Of a DNA stretch of 64,000 nt, positions 11,701-26,100 are shown piece after piece. How positions within the stretch are numbered: position 1 is the first letter of the stretch; each line of letters opens with the position of its first letter. Source of the stretch: Tenodera sinensis (lineage: Eukaryota; Arthropoda; Insecta; Mantodea; Mantidae); assembly GCA_030765045.1 (NCBI GenBank), contig CM060969.1, positions 50,626,216 to 50,690,215 on the forward strand, in the 5' to 3' direction. Under the pieces are notes generated by a model. The model saw only the letters and a program-made list of their open reading frames with translations, did not search any database and was not told the origin of the DNA. Made by a program: the position numbers and the translations under genes.

Positions 11701-14700
11701 AACTCAGGATCTCTTGAATGTGAGGCAGACAGCTACCACCACACCATAGAGGGCGACTATCCTGTGCTGCCACACAACTCCCACACCTTTTAACAAAATT
11801 TGCATTAATAGTCATTAATTCTTCATGGCCATATAAATACATCTGTGCTCATTCACACAAACATTTAACCTTTTAACTATGTAATAGTATTTATTGTGTA
11901 GTCACTTTAATTTTTTATCATCAATTCATATAACTTTTTGGGACTCAAATACAAAATAATGAGTCATTGCAGGAAACAATTTTGTCACCAGGGGCTGTGT
12001 CCACATGATCATGCTGGGTGCTTGCATTGAACACTTATTGGTCATGCATCACTACTAATACCAAAATTATAAAGTTACCTAAACAGTGTACCTAACAAAC
12101 TATATACTTTAAAACTGAATTATGAATACTAAGCACATGCAAACACACACATAATTCCAGTAAAACGAAACTTAAAAACAAACTCAAGTCTTCTCTAATG
12201 TATGAAGCTCAAAAACATGTGGGTTGCAGAGACCAGTATTGTATTTTCTACAGCCTGTGAGAACAGTGCTGGTGCATTCTTTCTCATACAGTGTCATTAA
12301 CTTGGTGCTGTTTTTAATAAAGGAATGTGCTTCGGATTGAGCAATGTAACTATTATTTCTCTCAGGGCGTGGTACTAGATGGAATGAATAAACACTCGAT
12401 GTAACATCACTACAATATATTACTTTATTAACACTTTTTTCGTCGTTACAATTGAATTATCTTTCGTCGCACCAATTTATATTATATTGATAGTCTTTTC
12501 ACTTTTCTAAAGTCTTTTCTACCCACTTCCACGCGCGTTATAGAAACACGTCTTCTCATCTCAAACACACAGACGCTATTAACAATTCCAGCGCCACTTC
12601 ACATGATGCTACCTTTTTTGTGTACATCCGCGTATGCGTTCATCAAATAGTTCCTGTATTGTTAGGGAAGCGATCTTTAGCTATTCTCCCTTCGCTTTTA
12701 ATATTAAACACATATAATTCTTTTATTTATACATATATATTAAATTTAAATGTGGAACTTAACATTTATGACATTTTTAAACAAACTTAATTTTTTGTAA
12801 CAATGAACAATAGCAACACATTTTCGTTACTCAACTAATTCGTATCAACACCAAAAATAAATTACATTTTCAATAAATATTTACATAAATGATTTCCTTT
12901 TGGGGTCTTACAATATTCTGTCTCAAACTGCAGGGAGCTACAAGATGGTTCATCCCATCAAGACAAATATCATTGCTAACACTGCTGTGTTGAATGCTAC
13001 ATTTTTGCATGGCCTCTTCCTGATGGTGCAATTTTGTACTTTTCCAGATTTGTCTGCACAATGTACCGGAAAAAGCTGAGATGAGATGTATTATTTCCAG
13101 ACTTTTCTTCATTTCCTGGTGTTGGCCAGAACCAATACATTTATCATGTGAACAGGAACCACCACCGCATCTTTCCCTGAATCCCAATCCTGTAGTATAA
13201 AATGCTTTGGTCCATTCTATTTGTTCTGCCTCTTACATTGTAAGCCTAAAATACAGCAGATTGACTGACTCACACTTTCCTCTTTTCTGCCAGAGAATGG
13301 GTATTGAAGAAGTTGGCTTTACTCTGTGAAATGTGAAACTATAGTATCAACAGCATTGTTTCTCTAATGTAGAATATCCATACCATCAGAGCTTTTTGCC
13401 ATGCAATATGTACCCTGTGCTTATTTTTCATTCCTTTTGAAGGGATAATAGGACAGTTGTTCAGAATTATATTTTCCCTAATTGTCCTTAAAGTGCCACA
13501 TCTGCAAGCTTTCAAATGAACCAATAGTTCCATCCCAGTAAAAGGGTTGTCAAAGCATAATCAGAATGGCAAATGAACCATAATATCTGGTGACTGAGTA
13601 TCTCCATTGTGCAGCACACTTTCCACAGCATTCCTCATATTCTACATTACCAAAAGACCTTTGCCTTGATAAATATAAGATTTATCAAATAACCAGAGGA
13701 ACTGGTTAGATGAATAAGTTGTTTACAGCTATGTCTTCCAAAATAATCCACCATGCACTTGTTAAAAGCAATGTTCTGCTCTGGTCTTGAGTAGGTGATG
13801 AATCTTTTCTTGAGTATATTCATAAGTAGTCACAGTTTCATCTTGTTATTAATTTTAGGTTAACTGTTGTCTGTATTACACAGCAAAGCAACTAGGCATA
13901 TTGACCTTGGTTGTCAGAGCACTCTGACCATTTATTTGTTTATTAGAACACCAACTAGTAACCTGCATAGTCAGTAATGCAACACAAATTAATGATATCT
14001 CATGCCTGCTGATATATGAGATGTTGCTGTCCTGAAGACAGAGTGTACGTACACCGTCTCGCAATGTATGTGTGATAAGCTCATGTAAACAACTCGACAG
14101 TTTCACATTCTTTCTGAGACACCTCATGGTTTTGTCGCCTAGTACAGGAAATAGACTGCCAGGTTTCTAGAAAGCAATCTCTTCTAATACAGAGTGCCCC
14201 AAATTGATGTAGACACACATTGAAATGTTATCTTTCGGCACTGAAATGAGACAGAAATACAATTTTTGTTGTGCATGATCCAGAAGGCACTGCTAAAGCA
14301 TAACGACACATTCATCATCCTACACATGTGTATAAATAAACATGGTGGTGGGATTATCATTTGATGAATGTTAAGTTGTTACTGAAGTGTTATGGGAAAT
14401 TGGAGAATGTTGTCAAAGTCAACGACATTGGAGAGTTGAATTTGGGACACTAACGCCAATGAGGGCAACAATAACAAGAATCTGAGATAAGTTTGAACCC
14501 AGCAGTTTGAAAGTGAGTGACATGGTTGGTAACTCCACAGAAGATGAAAATATGTTGGACATACAAGAATTAAAATGTAATAAAAATTGTTTTATTCATT
14601 GTGAATTGAAATCATTATTGGAACAATGGTACCTATTTATTTTGTTAATGAGTGTACAAACTCTCCATGTACACATGTGAAATAAATATTTCAGTTATAC

Positions 14701-17700
14701 TTGAGCGGGTGACTTCATCACAATAACATATCTCTGCTACTGAAGGCTGGAAAAGTGAGTAGCATCCAAGCTTTCATTTAAATTTTTCAGTGTCGAAATC
14801 CTTTGCACGACCTATAAAATACTGAAAGGAAATATGCTAGCAAGTTATCCAATATTTGTTGAGATGCATAGGATGTTGAACTTCTCGCACGGTGTGATAA
14901 ATGCTCATGCGTTAGACAGTTTAACCAATCAAGAGATTCAACAAAACCTTGTGGAGCAAGGTATTACTAATGTTTACTGGGTTCAGTGCAAAGATCGCAA
15001 AGAATTAAAACTAACTCATACCCCTTTCCTGACCTTTGATCTACTAGGCCTCCTGCAAAGGATTAAGGCAGAGTCAAAGTTTGGCCTTTCATCCCAAACC
15101 TGCTCAGATGTTTCAAGTACTAGCACTTTGGACATACAAGCGAGTTTTATAACAGACTAACTGCTTCTAACTGTGGAGACCTCTTTCACAAAGAGGCATG
15201 TACTGCAGCTCTATCATGTGTGAACTGCAAAGGTGAACATCCAGCCAGTTCCTGAGATTGCCCCCATTTTACAGAAGAAAGAGTGATCCAAGAGATACGG
15301 GTTAGAGGGAAGGTGCCCTTCTCAGAAGCAAGGAAACTCTTGCATATATGACAGTCCTCTGGTCCAAGGTCTGGTGCCTGTTCCTCAGTTGCAGTTAAAC
15401 TGGCACATCACAGAGCAGTGATATAAATGGGGCAACAATTTCAGAAAAGACACTTGTAGCTCATAGCTCTACTCCAAAGCCTTCAACAACACACACACAT
15501 CTGTGTCAATGTCTACAAAGTCCTTAGCCGAAAAGAACACCAGCACTATACCACCAAAAAAAGCGTCAAACTCAACACAAAAGGATAGCAAGCCCATAAG
15601 ATGTGATGCCTCATCGACAAAGTACAAAAGGAGTTATATGAGAAACAACTTCCTCAAGGAAAATAGTAGTTAAGTCTGTTCCCAGTACACTGAAGGGATA
15701 TAAGAGTCCACATTCTCTGTTGGGGAATCTTCTGGAGTAGACTCAGACTGGTGACTTTCATCTTTACCGGTAACTGTTTCCAATGGTTTGAAGCTATCAA
15801 ACCAAAATTTGCTATGGGAAAACGGATGTCCTCAGTAGAGAATATGGAGTAAGAAGATCCTGGCCACACTGCAAGAATTCCAGGGAAACAGAGGCAGGAT
15901 AAAGCTTCAGATAAATGTGTTAATCCAACTCATAAGAAAAGGACTAATCTGAAGCATCTAAGGCCTACTTCAAGGTAATTGAGATTTACCTGAGAGTACT
16001 TATCCCATTCAAATATTAGCATAGCTATCCTACAATGAAACATACCTGGAATTAGAACACAATGAACAGAGCTAGAATGTTTGCTCAATAAGAATGAGCC
16101 TTTGGCCTCATACACTGCAGTATGCTGTGATGTTAAACTGGAACAGGGAGTTCTGGCACATGGTGGCACTATGATGCTTGTCAGAGATGAAGTATATATG
16201 GAATTTGTACCCTTATGGTCTGACATGCAATCAGTTGCCCTAAGGATTCTACTGCTAACAATCCAGTTACCATTTGTAACATGTATTTGCCTCCATCTCA
16301 GGAACTCTCGTTCATCAATTTAGAACATCTAGTTTCCCATTTACCAACACCCTTTCTTTTGGTGGGAGACTTAAATTTGTGCCACCCACTTTGTGGTTCA
16401 AGTCGTGCTTGTGCGAGACACAAGCTCATCGCTGATTTCATGGACAATTAAAACCTAGCCCTCCTAAACAGAGGAGAGCCTAGATCTCTTTCAGACTCCT
16501 CCAATAGTTTCTCACATATTGATCTTGCAGTTTGGTCACTACAGTTGGCACTTTCCTTACAATGGAATGTCATCTCTGACTTACACTTTAGTGACACTTT
16601 CCATTCCTATTATTCTCTTAGCACAAGACATGCTCCACATGCATGCCTAGATCACTTTGACCATGCCAACTGAAACCTTTACACACAATTGGCTGTGTTC
16701 ACTTATGAGTATGACTCAGTGAATGATTTGGCACAACATCTCACTAAGAGGATTTTTTCAGCTGCTGAGCAATCTATTCCGCGATCGACTTTCCACCCTA
16801 GTTGATTTCCTGTCCCTTACTGGACATATGAATGTGCCATTCATGCTTATGTCACCCTACATTGAATAACCTAATTAAATACAAGAAAATGCATGGCAGG
16901 TTCAGACAAGTGTTTAATGATGGGGAGAAAAAAAAGCATCGTGGAGCAAGTTTGTAGCTTTATTTAACCGACATACACCTTCCTCAGTTGTATGGGATAA
17001 ATTAAAGTGCATAACTGGTAAATTTACTAATATACCAATTTTTGGCCTTAAAACAATTACAGGAGTTGTTGTTGATCCATTTGATGTGGCCAACAATTTA
17101 GGCAGTGCTTTCACTCAAGTGTCTAGCTCAGATAACTACTCCCCTGAGTTTCTTCCAATTAAGAGTCAGATGGAATCTCAAGGCTTCCTGTTTCATTCTA
17201 GAGACATAGAAGATTACAATGGCCTTTTCAGAGTTAGAACATTCTGTTTCATCTTTGCGATGATCAGACCAGGACCAGATGGTATTCACGTACAAATGTT
17301 GCAACAGCTCCTTCCTTAAGCAAAGGCATTCCTACTGGAGGTCTATAATCGTGTTTGACAGTATAGCTCCAGAAAACTGGAGGGAGGCAACTGTTGTACT
17401 GATTTTGAAGGCTGGAAAGAATCATCTTCCCTCACCAATTGCATTTGCAAGGTGATGGAATGCATGATCAATGGGCGGTTGGTATGCTGGTTAGAAACTT
17501 GCAACCTACTGATCAACATCCAGTGTGGTTCGAGGATGCAGTTCAACCTTGGACCATCTTATGTTGATATTGGCACAAAGAACAGATTTATGAAGAACTA
17601 TCAAACTGCTGGTACATTTTTTGATCTCGAGAAGGCTTATGATATATGTTGGCAACCAGGGATTGTACGTTCCCTGTATACCTGGAGCATACGTGGACAC

Positions 17701-20059
17701 ATACATGGTTTTCTCTAATCCTTCTGTTCAGGAGAACAGAGTACTTCAGGGTTTGATACTAAGTACCATGCTGTTTGCTATAGCAATTAATTCCATCTGG
17801 AAATGTGCTGCACCAGGAGTTTTATTATGCCTATTCATAGATGACTTTGCCATCTACTGTACCTCTCAGCACATGCCTTTTTTGTATTGATGCCATCAAA
17901 AATGATTAAACAACTTTCAAGAATGGAGCTTAAAAAATGACTTTTGTTTCTCAACTGAGAAGTCAATCTGCATCAATTTCTGTTGCTGTAGGAGACGATT
18001 ACCACCTTTGCTCCATTTCAGTCATGATTTACTTCCCTTCGCAGACGAGACATGTTTTGTAGGGTTGATCTTGGATAGGAAGCTTAGCTGGTCATCACAC
18101 ATAGCACAGCTAGAAGCATGATGTGACTGTTCCCTGAATATCTTGCAGGTACTAAATGGCAAACCATGGGTGCAGATCAGATAATTTTGCTGTGAATGTA
18201 TCGTGGATTGGTCCGATCCAAACTAGACTATGGGTGTATAATTTATTCTTCAGCACAAGCATCTGTGCTAAGAAGATTAGATGCAGTTCATAATCGGTAC
18301 ATTTGCATAGCAATAGGAGTTTTTCCAACAAGCACAGTTGTAAGCCTTTAAGCTGAATAGGCAGAACCTCCTCTGCAATATTGGCAGGATGTACTCTTAG
18401 GAACTCATGGTTGTGTGCTTGGGTGTATGCCTAAGCACCTAACGCTCGCTTCCTTTTTGAGTACCTAGCTGAGTGATATAGGAAGAGCAGCCTTAGTTCT
18501 CAAAAAAAAAAAAAAAAAAAAAAAAAACTATTTTGTTGTTTAACGACGCTGTCAATTGCCAGGATCACATCAGCGTCGCCGGTGTGCCGGAATTTTGTCC
18601 CGCAGGAGTTCTTTTACATGCCAGTAAATCTACTGACATGGAGCTGTCGTTTTTAAGCACACTTAAAAACCATCGACCTGGGCCGGGTTTGAACCCGCGA
18701 CCTTGGGATCAGTAGGCCAGCGTCTAACCAACTGAGCCACCCAGACCGACGCCTTAGTTCTAAGCCAACACATTTTTGCTTCTGGGAGCTTTTTTGTAAT
18801 AATCTAGTTATGAAATTGGGTGTAAGTCCATTTAAATTTGCAATAAGTTTAATATGTTCAAGTTCTTCATTGTATTCTCTATTTGTTTGTGGGATATTGG
18901 TCAATCTGTGAATTAAGCTATGGAAGATTGCATGCTGATGTGCTTTTGGGTTGAAATGATTGTTTTTGGTGTGGTCTATGTGTATTTGTTTCCTATATAT
19001 GCCAAATTCCAGTCTATCCCTGTTTCTTATAATTTTTAAGTTAAGGAGTGGTGGTCCATGTTGTTCTATTTCAATGGTAAATTTTATTAGAAAAACATAG
19101 ATGATTAAAAACTATCAAGGATGTCAGCAAATTAAAAATTAATGATTCCCAAGAAAGACATTGTAAATTTACACATAGAGGATTAAAAACTATGAGGAAT
19201 GTCAGCATATTGAAAATTAATGATACCCAAGAAAAACAATGTAAATTTACATATCATCCAAAATTTTTCAACAAATTCAACAAAATGTTTAAGGATTATA
19301 ATATATTACTGGCTCCGAAAAACAAGTATAGTGTTAGAAATTTACTCAGTCACCCTCTAAAAAAGGCAACTCCAATTATTAAATTATCAGGAATCTACCA
19401 TGTCAACTCTGAAGACTGCCATAAGATATATATTGAAAAAGTAAAAAGAAATTTGGAAACCAGAATTAAAGAACATGTTAAAAACATGAAATAGGAAGAT
19501 ACGGATAAATCAGCCATAGCTCACCACAAAGCTCACATAGCTCTTGCAATCATAATATCAACCTAAATATGCAACTTTTAAAACCAGCTAAAAATTATTG
19601 GCAGGTAAGAATGTGGGAAAATATTTATATCATTAAGGATCGAGATCAGCTGATGAATTCTGACATACTAATCATAGAAAACATCTTACAACTAGCCAAT
19701 AAGAACATCATACCAGACAATGAGAGAAAGAGGAGGCAGTTACCTGATGTTCAACCAGTCAATCATCAGCTGAATGATGGAGAGAACTCTCTCTGAAAAT
19801 AGTCCTGTGATTAACATGGAGCAGAATGTGTTTAGAAATATTGACATTTTCAATTTTCAATTTTTTAAATTTATCAGTGCTCCACTGTTTTAAACACTTC
19901 ATTTTCATCAATTTTATACCAAAATGAATGTTAGCAAATTGTCGCAACCATTTGTTCTGAAACCGTACATTTCTGGACAGGGGTTCCTATTTGAAAAGCG
20001 ATCAGTTTGCTATCCCACACAACATGCTAAGCACTGTTGGTGTTTTTTTGGGACACCCA

Positions 20060-20109
<50 letters not shown>

Positions 20110-23100
20110 TAACTGACTTTACAATGAATAAATATTTTTCTGACACCCAAATTCACAGCCTTTAACAAATTTGATTTAACACATTTTTCTATTCCTTGCT
20201 GTTCATCCATCTTCTGTTTCCCACTCACTCTTGGTCTCGTTGATTTCTTGGATCCATATGGTGGCCTTCCCTTCTTCCTCCTTACTTACTTGTACTTAAT
20301 CTAAACTAAATAATAAAACAGAATAAAACAAATATATAACTAAATAATTCTGATTATGTTTTGGAAGTAAATGAGTCGACCTATAGACACTCATAGTTAC
20401 ACTTACACTTATTTTTGAACAAGATGAAACATGTCTGGACAAAAATTGGTACAAGTGAAACTATAAGTGTGTATAGATCAACTCATTTACTTCGAAAACA
20501 TTTGAAAAGTTTCACTGTCTATACGACTTTGTATATATTAAGTGGAATAATTCTAATAATGTTTCCCACTACTAGTGCTGTTACTACTGGAAGCCAGCAG
20601 CTCTTCCAGGTGGTTGCCAGGTGGCATGTTACTTTACATTATTATTTATAGTGGTTGTGAACACTAGAGTTAGCATATAAAAGATGATGAATGTTGTTCT
20701 TCTTCTCCATCTTCTTATTATTGTTATTGTTACTGTCATCACCACCACTGCCACCGCCACCGCCATCACCATCATTATTATTGACAATCTTCTGATAATT
20801 CTGATAAATTTATCAAGTTTTACCTTTTAAATGCTTCATAAGTTAAGCATATGAGGTAACAGAACTTACATTATCATTTTTTAAACTCTCAGGTGCATGA
20901 GATTGCAATAGAATGTCGAAGAATGTGGAAGTCAATGAAGGAATGCCAAGAGAAAGGGCAGTTGCTTAATCAAAGACAGCGACTATTTGGAATGCCTGTT
21001 GAACCTTTTACAGCTTTAAATGAACTTATGTCAGAATTTGAGCCGTATAAGAACTTATGGATTGGTGCCTCTGGTATGTTACACAATGTATATAGCTCAC
21101 TTTTGGACTTATTATACTTTTAAGCAAATAGGACTATGCTTGGACAAAAAGTGCTGTAAAGTTGAATGAGTGCAGGTGTTTAGATATCTGACACAATGCT
21201 TTTAAAAATATTTTACTAGCAGACTCATACCTGAGATTTTGGTTTTGCTTTAAATGAGACGATTTGTCTCCTCTCTCTCCCCTTTTTACCTTCCCATTGT
21301 CTTCCCTCCCTGTTTCTCTTCCTCTCCCACTTTATTTACCCTTCCCTTTTACTTTCTGTCTCTCTCCTCCTCACCTTCTTCTGTGCAACAGCTTAGATGT
21401 AATGTGATGTTTTGATAACTATTAATAAAAATTGCTTTTTGGCAAGTTAATAAGAATTAAAATGTGAGTAAAAATGTTTACTGGTATATAAAATTGAGTT
21501 TCTTCCTTATGGTTGTAATATTATATGGTAACTAATTCATGCAGTTAGAGCAACAAAAAGTTGGTATAGCTTCTCAGATATTCATCCATTCAAAATTTTG
21601 TAAAGAACAAGACTTGAAGATATATTTATAAACCTTTGTACAATTTATTTTCATAGTTTGATATTGAAGAGAGCAATAGCAGTAATAGTAACCACTTTTT
21701 AGACAGCACCATATTTTTATCTTTTGGCAGTCACAATGCTCTCTCACAACCCCCAGAATGTCTGGAGGACCACACCTGTCGTTATCGTAATTGGGGATTT
21801 CAATGCCCATTCTAAAAGATGGGATTATGAAAACGTGGATTCTACAGGGAAGATAGTGGAAGAATTTTTGAATACCACAACTTTTGAACTGATTTATAGT
21901 AAAGAAGATCCCACAACCTACATACATTACTCTGGAGCAGGCAGTAACCCAGACCTCTTGTTAGCTACAACAGATATTGTTTCAAAAATTAAAAAACAAG
22001 TTATAGAAGATCCAAATTCTGGTCACAGAGCAGTAATTGCTGATATAAAACTAGAGAATACAAATAACAGTCAAGGTCTCACGAATCTGCATTGGAACTT
22101 CAAAAAAGCAGATTGGAACAAATATAAAACTGAACTGGAACATAAATTTAAAGAACAAACAAACTCACAGCTGCATGACCAACCAGATCATATGAACAAA
22201 AATTTCTGTAAAGTCATCCTAGAAACCGCAAAAAAACATATTCCTCGTGGAAGAATTAAAAATTTCAAACCCTTTTGGAACCCCTAGTTAGAAGAACTGA
22301 AAAAGATAAGGGATATAGCTAGAAATACAGCTGAACAAACAAAAAACATATCAGATACACAAATATGGCGGAAGAAATGTGCCTCACTAAAAAAAGAAAT
22401 TAATACTGCTAAAAGGAATCACTTTAATAATTTCTTAGAAAAAATGGAATAAAGGACAGATGGTAACAAAACTCATAAGTTCATAAAAAATGTCAAGGAC
22501 AGGAAAGAAAACAACAGCACACCTATCATACACAACAAAAAAATATTAGTAAATGATGCAGTCATAGCCGAAACATTCAATAAATATTATGCTAATTCAC
22601 ATAAAGTAACAAGAAATAATAAAAAGGAACATAAAGAATTTAAGAAAGATTTGAAACAAGAAAGAGAATGTGATCCTAACACTCAGTGCAATATCTTTTT
22701 TCAAAATTTTAATATGCAAGAACTGAACATTGCAATAAATAATCTAAAAAACAAAAAGTCTCCTGGACCAGATCACATACATCCAGAGTTCATAAAAAAC
22801 CTTGGAAAAACAACAAAACAACAACTACTGAAACTCTACAATCTATCCTGGAAAACCATTGTACCTGCTGAATGGTGAAAAGCAATAATTGTCCCACTCT
22901 TGGAGAAAGACAAAACAGCATCAGAAATAAAAAATTATAGACCAATAGCTCTTACTAGCATAATAGCAAAAGTGATGGAACGGATGGTGTCAAACAGGTT
23001 AAATTGGTTTCTAGAATCACAAAATTTAATATCCCATGTCAAGCTGGATTCAGAGAGTTCCACTCTACAAATGAACAAGTCTTACTTCTCAGTCAAGAAA

Positions 23101-26100
23101 TCAAGGACTCCTTCAATAGAAAAGAAGATAATTTATCAGTTTTTATTGATTTCCAAAGTGCATATGATTCTATATGCAGAACAAAACTACTAAAGAAAGT
23201 AAAAAAAATAGGGATACAAGGTCCAATGTTTTCATGGCTATGTCATTTCCTAACACAACGCTTTATTGCAACCAGATATGGAAGAAATATATCTAAATAC
23301 AAACAAGTACACCATGGCTTACCACAAGGCGCAGTGCTCAGCACAACACTTTTTAATATATTTATTAACGATCTGCCACAACAACTGTAAGAATCAGGTG
23401 TGAAGTGTGCACTATTTGCTGATGACTTAGTAATGTGGACTTCAAAACCAAAAAGCAAAAGTACAGAACTAGAAAAAACCATGCAACAATCCTTAACCAA
23501 CTTACTGAGGTGGATCAAAAAAAATTTAATGACTGTTAATACAATAAAATCAAACTACCAAATCTTTTCACTAAGAAAAAAACCACTAAAAATAAAACTA
23601 AATTTTGAGGGTCAACAATTACCAGAAACAAGGGAAGCAAAGTATTTAGGAGTTACATTTGATACCAAACTTACATGGACCAAACAAATAGAAAATGTAA
23701 TACAAAGAGCAGAGAGGCGCCTTTCACTGTTAAAACGTCTAACAGGAATGAAGTGGGGATGTTCCAGAGCAACTCTTAGCACAACATACAGTGTATATAT
23801 AAAGCCATTATTTACTTACTACAGCGAAGTTCTTGTAACAGCAAACACAAAAAAGATTCAAATCTTTCAAAACCAAAGTCGGAGATTAATTACAGGTGCT
23901 ATCAAAACCACACCAATAGCAGCTATGGAAATACTAACCAACCAATACCCCATTGAATATGAAATAGAAAAAGTGGCTCTTATTCAACACGAAAAGTTGA
24001 TCAGACTCCCATTCAATACATGGCACAAGAGAAATTTTTCACATACACTAAAGACTCAGGAGAGCTTTCTTTCCAAAATTCAAGACATCAAGAAGGATGT
24101 ACACCTTCCTAATTCAAAGGAAAACTTCATATCTAAAGTCAATCCGACACATACATTAGACATCACATATTATTTACACTTGACAGAACAAGTTAAAAAA
24201 AGTGATACTCCAACTAGTGTTCTAAAATTATTGGCATTAGAGATAATCCATACTAGATTTCCAGAACATGAATGGCTCCATATTTATACTGATGGATCAT
24301 TGATATCAAACCAAGATGGAGCAGGTGCTGGAGTCACATGTCACCTCTTTTCCTATTACAAATCTTTAAGTTATGGAACTATTAACTTTGATGGAGAAAT
24401 TGAAGCAATTCGAATGGCCCTACAAAATCTTTTGTACAGAATTTCACATTTTCAGCAAGCAGTTATTCTCTCGGATTCCAGGGCAGCAATTACTTCCAAG
24501 TTATTACCAAAAAACCAAACAATTATAGAATGTTGGAAAATGCTTAGCCATCTAACAGCACTTCAAAAACACCTAGTCTTCCAATGGATACCAGCTCACT
24601 GTGGACTGAGTGGTAATGAGAAAGCTGATTTTCTTGCAAAAAAGGGTACCAGCGGTGTACAAAAATCTATAGTTAATCTACCATTTTATGCAGCTAAAAG
24701 ATTAGTCAACTCTGAATTCAAAAAAATTATTGCAAAATATTACTATGAAAAATCAAAGAATAAAAGATGGGAATTACCAAACATTCAAACAGTAATTCCT
24801 GAGTATCCTCGAAAAACAGCAGTTGCAACCTTCAGGTTGATTACAGGACATGATTGTCTGGCAAAACATTTAAACAGAATTGGGATAAATTCTTCATCAC
24901 TCTGTCCTCTATGTGATCTGCAAGAGGAAATGGATCGAGACCACCTTCAAATATGCCCGGCCACTTCTAGTGCCCCATCCATCAGTGAAAAATATTGGAG
25001 AGCAAGAGGATTAATGACTTCATTGTCAGAAATCCAGCATTAGCTAAGAACATATTTAATTTTAACAGCCTTGTCTCAATTTCATATTAACTTCAGTTCT
25101 AGTTTTCCATTATCCATTATTATCTTGGTGTTGCAGTATAATGACTTAATTGCATTTTCAAATTCCTAGGGATCTTATATCCTTATATATTTGCCATAGC
25201 TTCATACGATCTACCCTATCATATACTTTTATGTAATCTGTATAATAGTAGACAAGTCCTTAAACTATATTCTGTTCCTTTTTCCCTAGCCATTTTATTT
25301 TTCATAGTAATTAATTATTGGCACATGCATATTCTCCACTTTAATTGTTTCAGTAATATTGCCTACAAACAAACTGAACAGCACAGGATTTAATTTACAG
25401 CCTTACCTTAAACCTATTTGATTTTGAATATTTTTAGTTAATTTTTTAAAGAACTAGTTTATTGAAATAATCATTTGTAACAATTTACTACATTTATGCA
25501 CCTGAAACTTTACAGTTTTCATCTAAAGGATGATGTCTACGAGCTATCACAATATCTTTTCTGAGTCAGATTGAGAACTTCAGAATTTTCCATGTATGAT
25601 TTCCACTTATATAAAGATAAAGCAAAATTAACCTTCCGGCAGGCGCGCCTAATTTTGTCACATGAGCAGGCGCGCATTGTAAAATTTACAACATGAACAT
25701 TTTTAAATGATAGCAAGCGTATGATAAACAAACTGGTTAATATTTTGAATAAAACAGTTCAATACTACTATTATCACATCCTATAATAAAAACTTAGCTC
25801 TTTTAGTTCTCTATGATACCATTTTATCCAGCTATTCTGAAACACATTCACTTTCATAACACCTTTCACATACAATTTGTTTCTGTGACTTTTACAAGCA
25901 AAGTTTCCGCATCTATCACATTTAATGGAAGTTGAGGAATTTTTTTGATGTCCACAAAGGATACATGTCCCATGTTCCTTTGACGGGGGTTCAAGGATCT
26001 TATCTTCAGGAGACGATGCTTCTCCATGGAAATGTATAAGAAATACGGTGAGATTGGCTGGCAGCGATTTGAGTTGGGTTCTAGATGCAAGTTGTTCTTT

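Larger units (their letters stand above)
11275..11760 (-). mobile_element. SINE family C, split by a LINE 3' end
   Basis: 11275-11389 and 11630-11755 match the uninterrupted copy at 50060-50285 (GTCATATCAGATGATGAATG; GAACTCAGGATCTCTTGAAT; GTGAGGCAGACA). The latter part has B-box-like sequence on the minus strand (tRNA origin). A 5'-truncated LINE piece lies between the halves. Confidence 0.55.
14834..18440 (+). mobile_element. Decayed I-group LINE (gag, endonuclease, RT)
   Basis: Three relics lie in the standard order of a two-ORF LINE: a zinc-knuckle Gag (14834-15370), an AP-type endonuclease (16081-16690) and an RT (17041-18370). Stops and frameshifts occur throughout. It is far from the LINE at 21766-25043 in sequence, so it is a different family. 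It ends where PLE sequence begins. Confidence 0.6.
18441..19815. mobile_element. Penelope-like element pair, inverted halves, with SINE insertion
   Basis: 18762-19090 is PLE reverse transcriptase C-terminal sequence on the minus strand. 19150-19796 is the GIY-YIG end of the same kind of protein on the + strand. Minus followed by plus repeats the head-to-head layout of 7771-10204. A SINE (18501-18750) lies within it. The left boundary is not exact. Confidence 0.6.

Noticed and set aside
15930..16226. 98-codon minus-strand frame
   Set aside because: It overlaps the LINE endonuclease relic on the other strand and shows no family resemblance.
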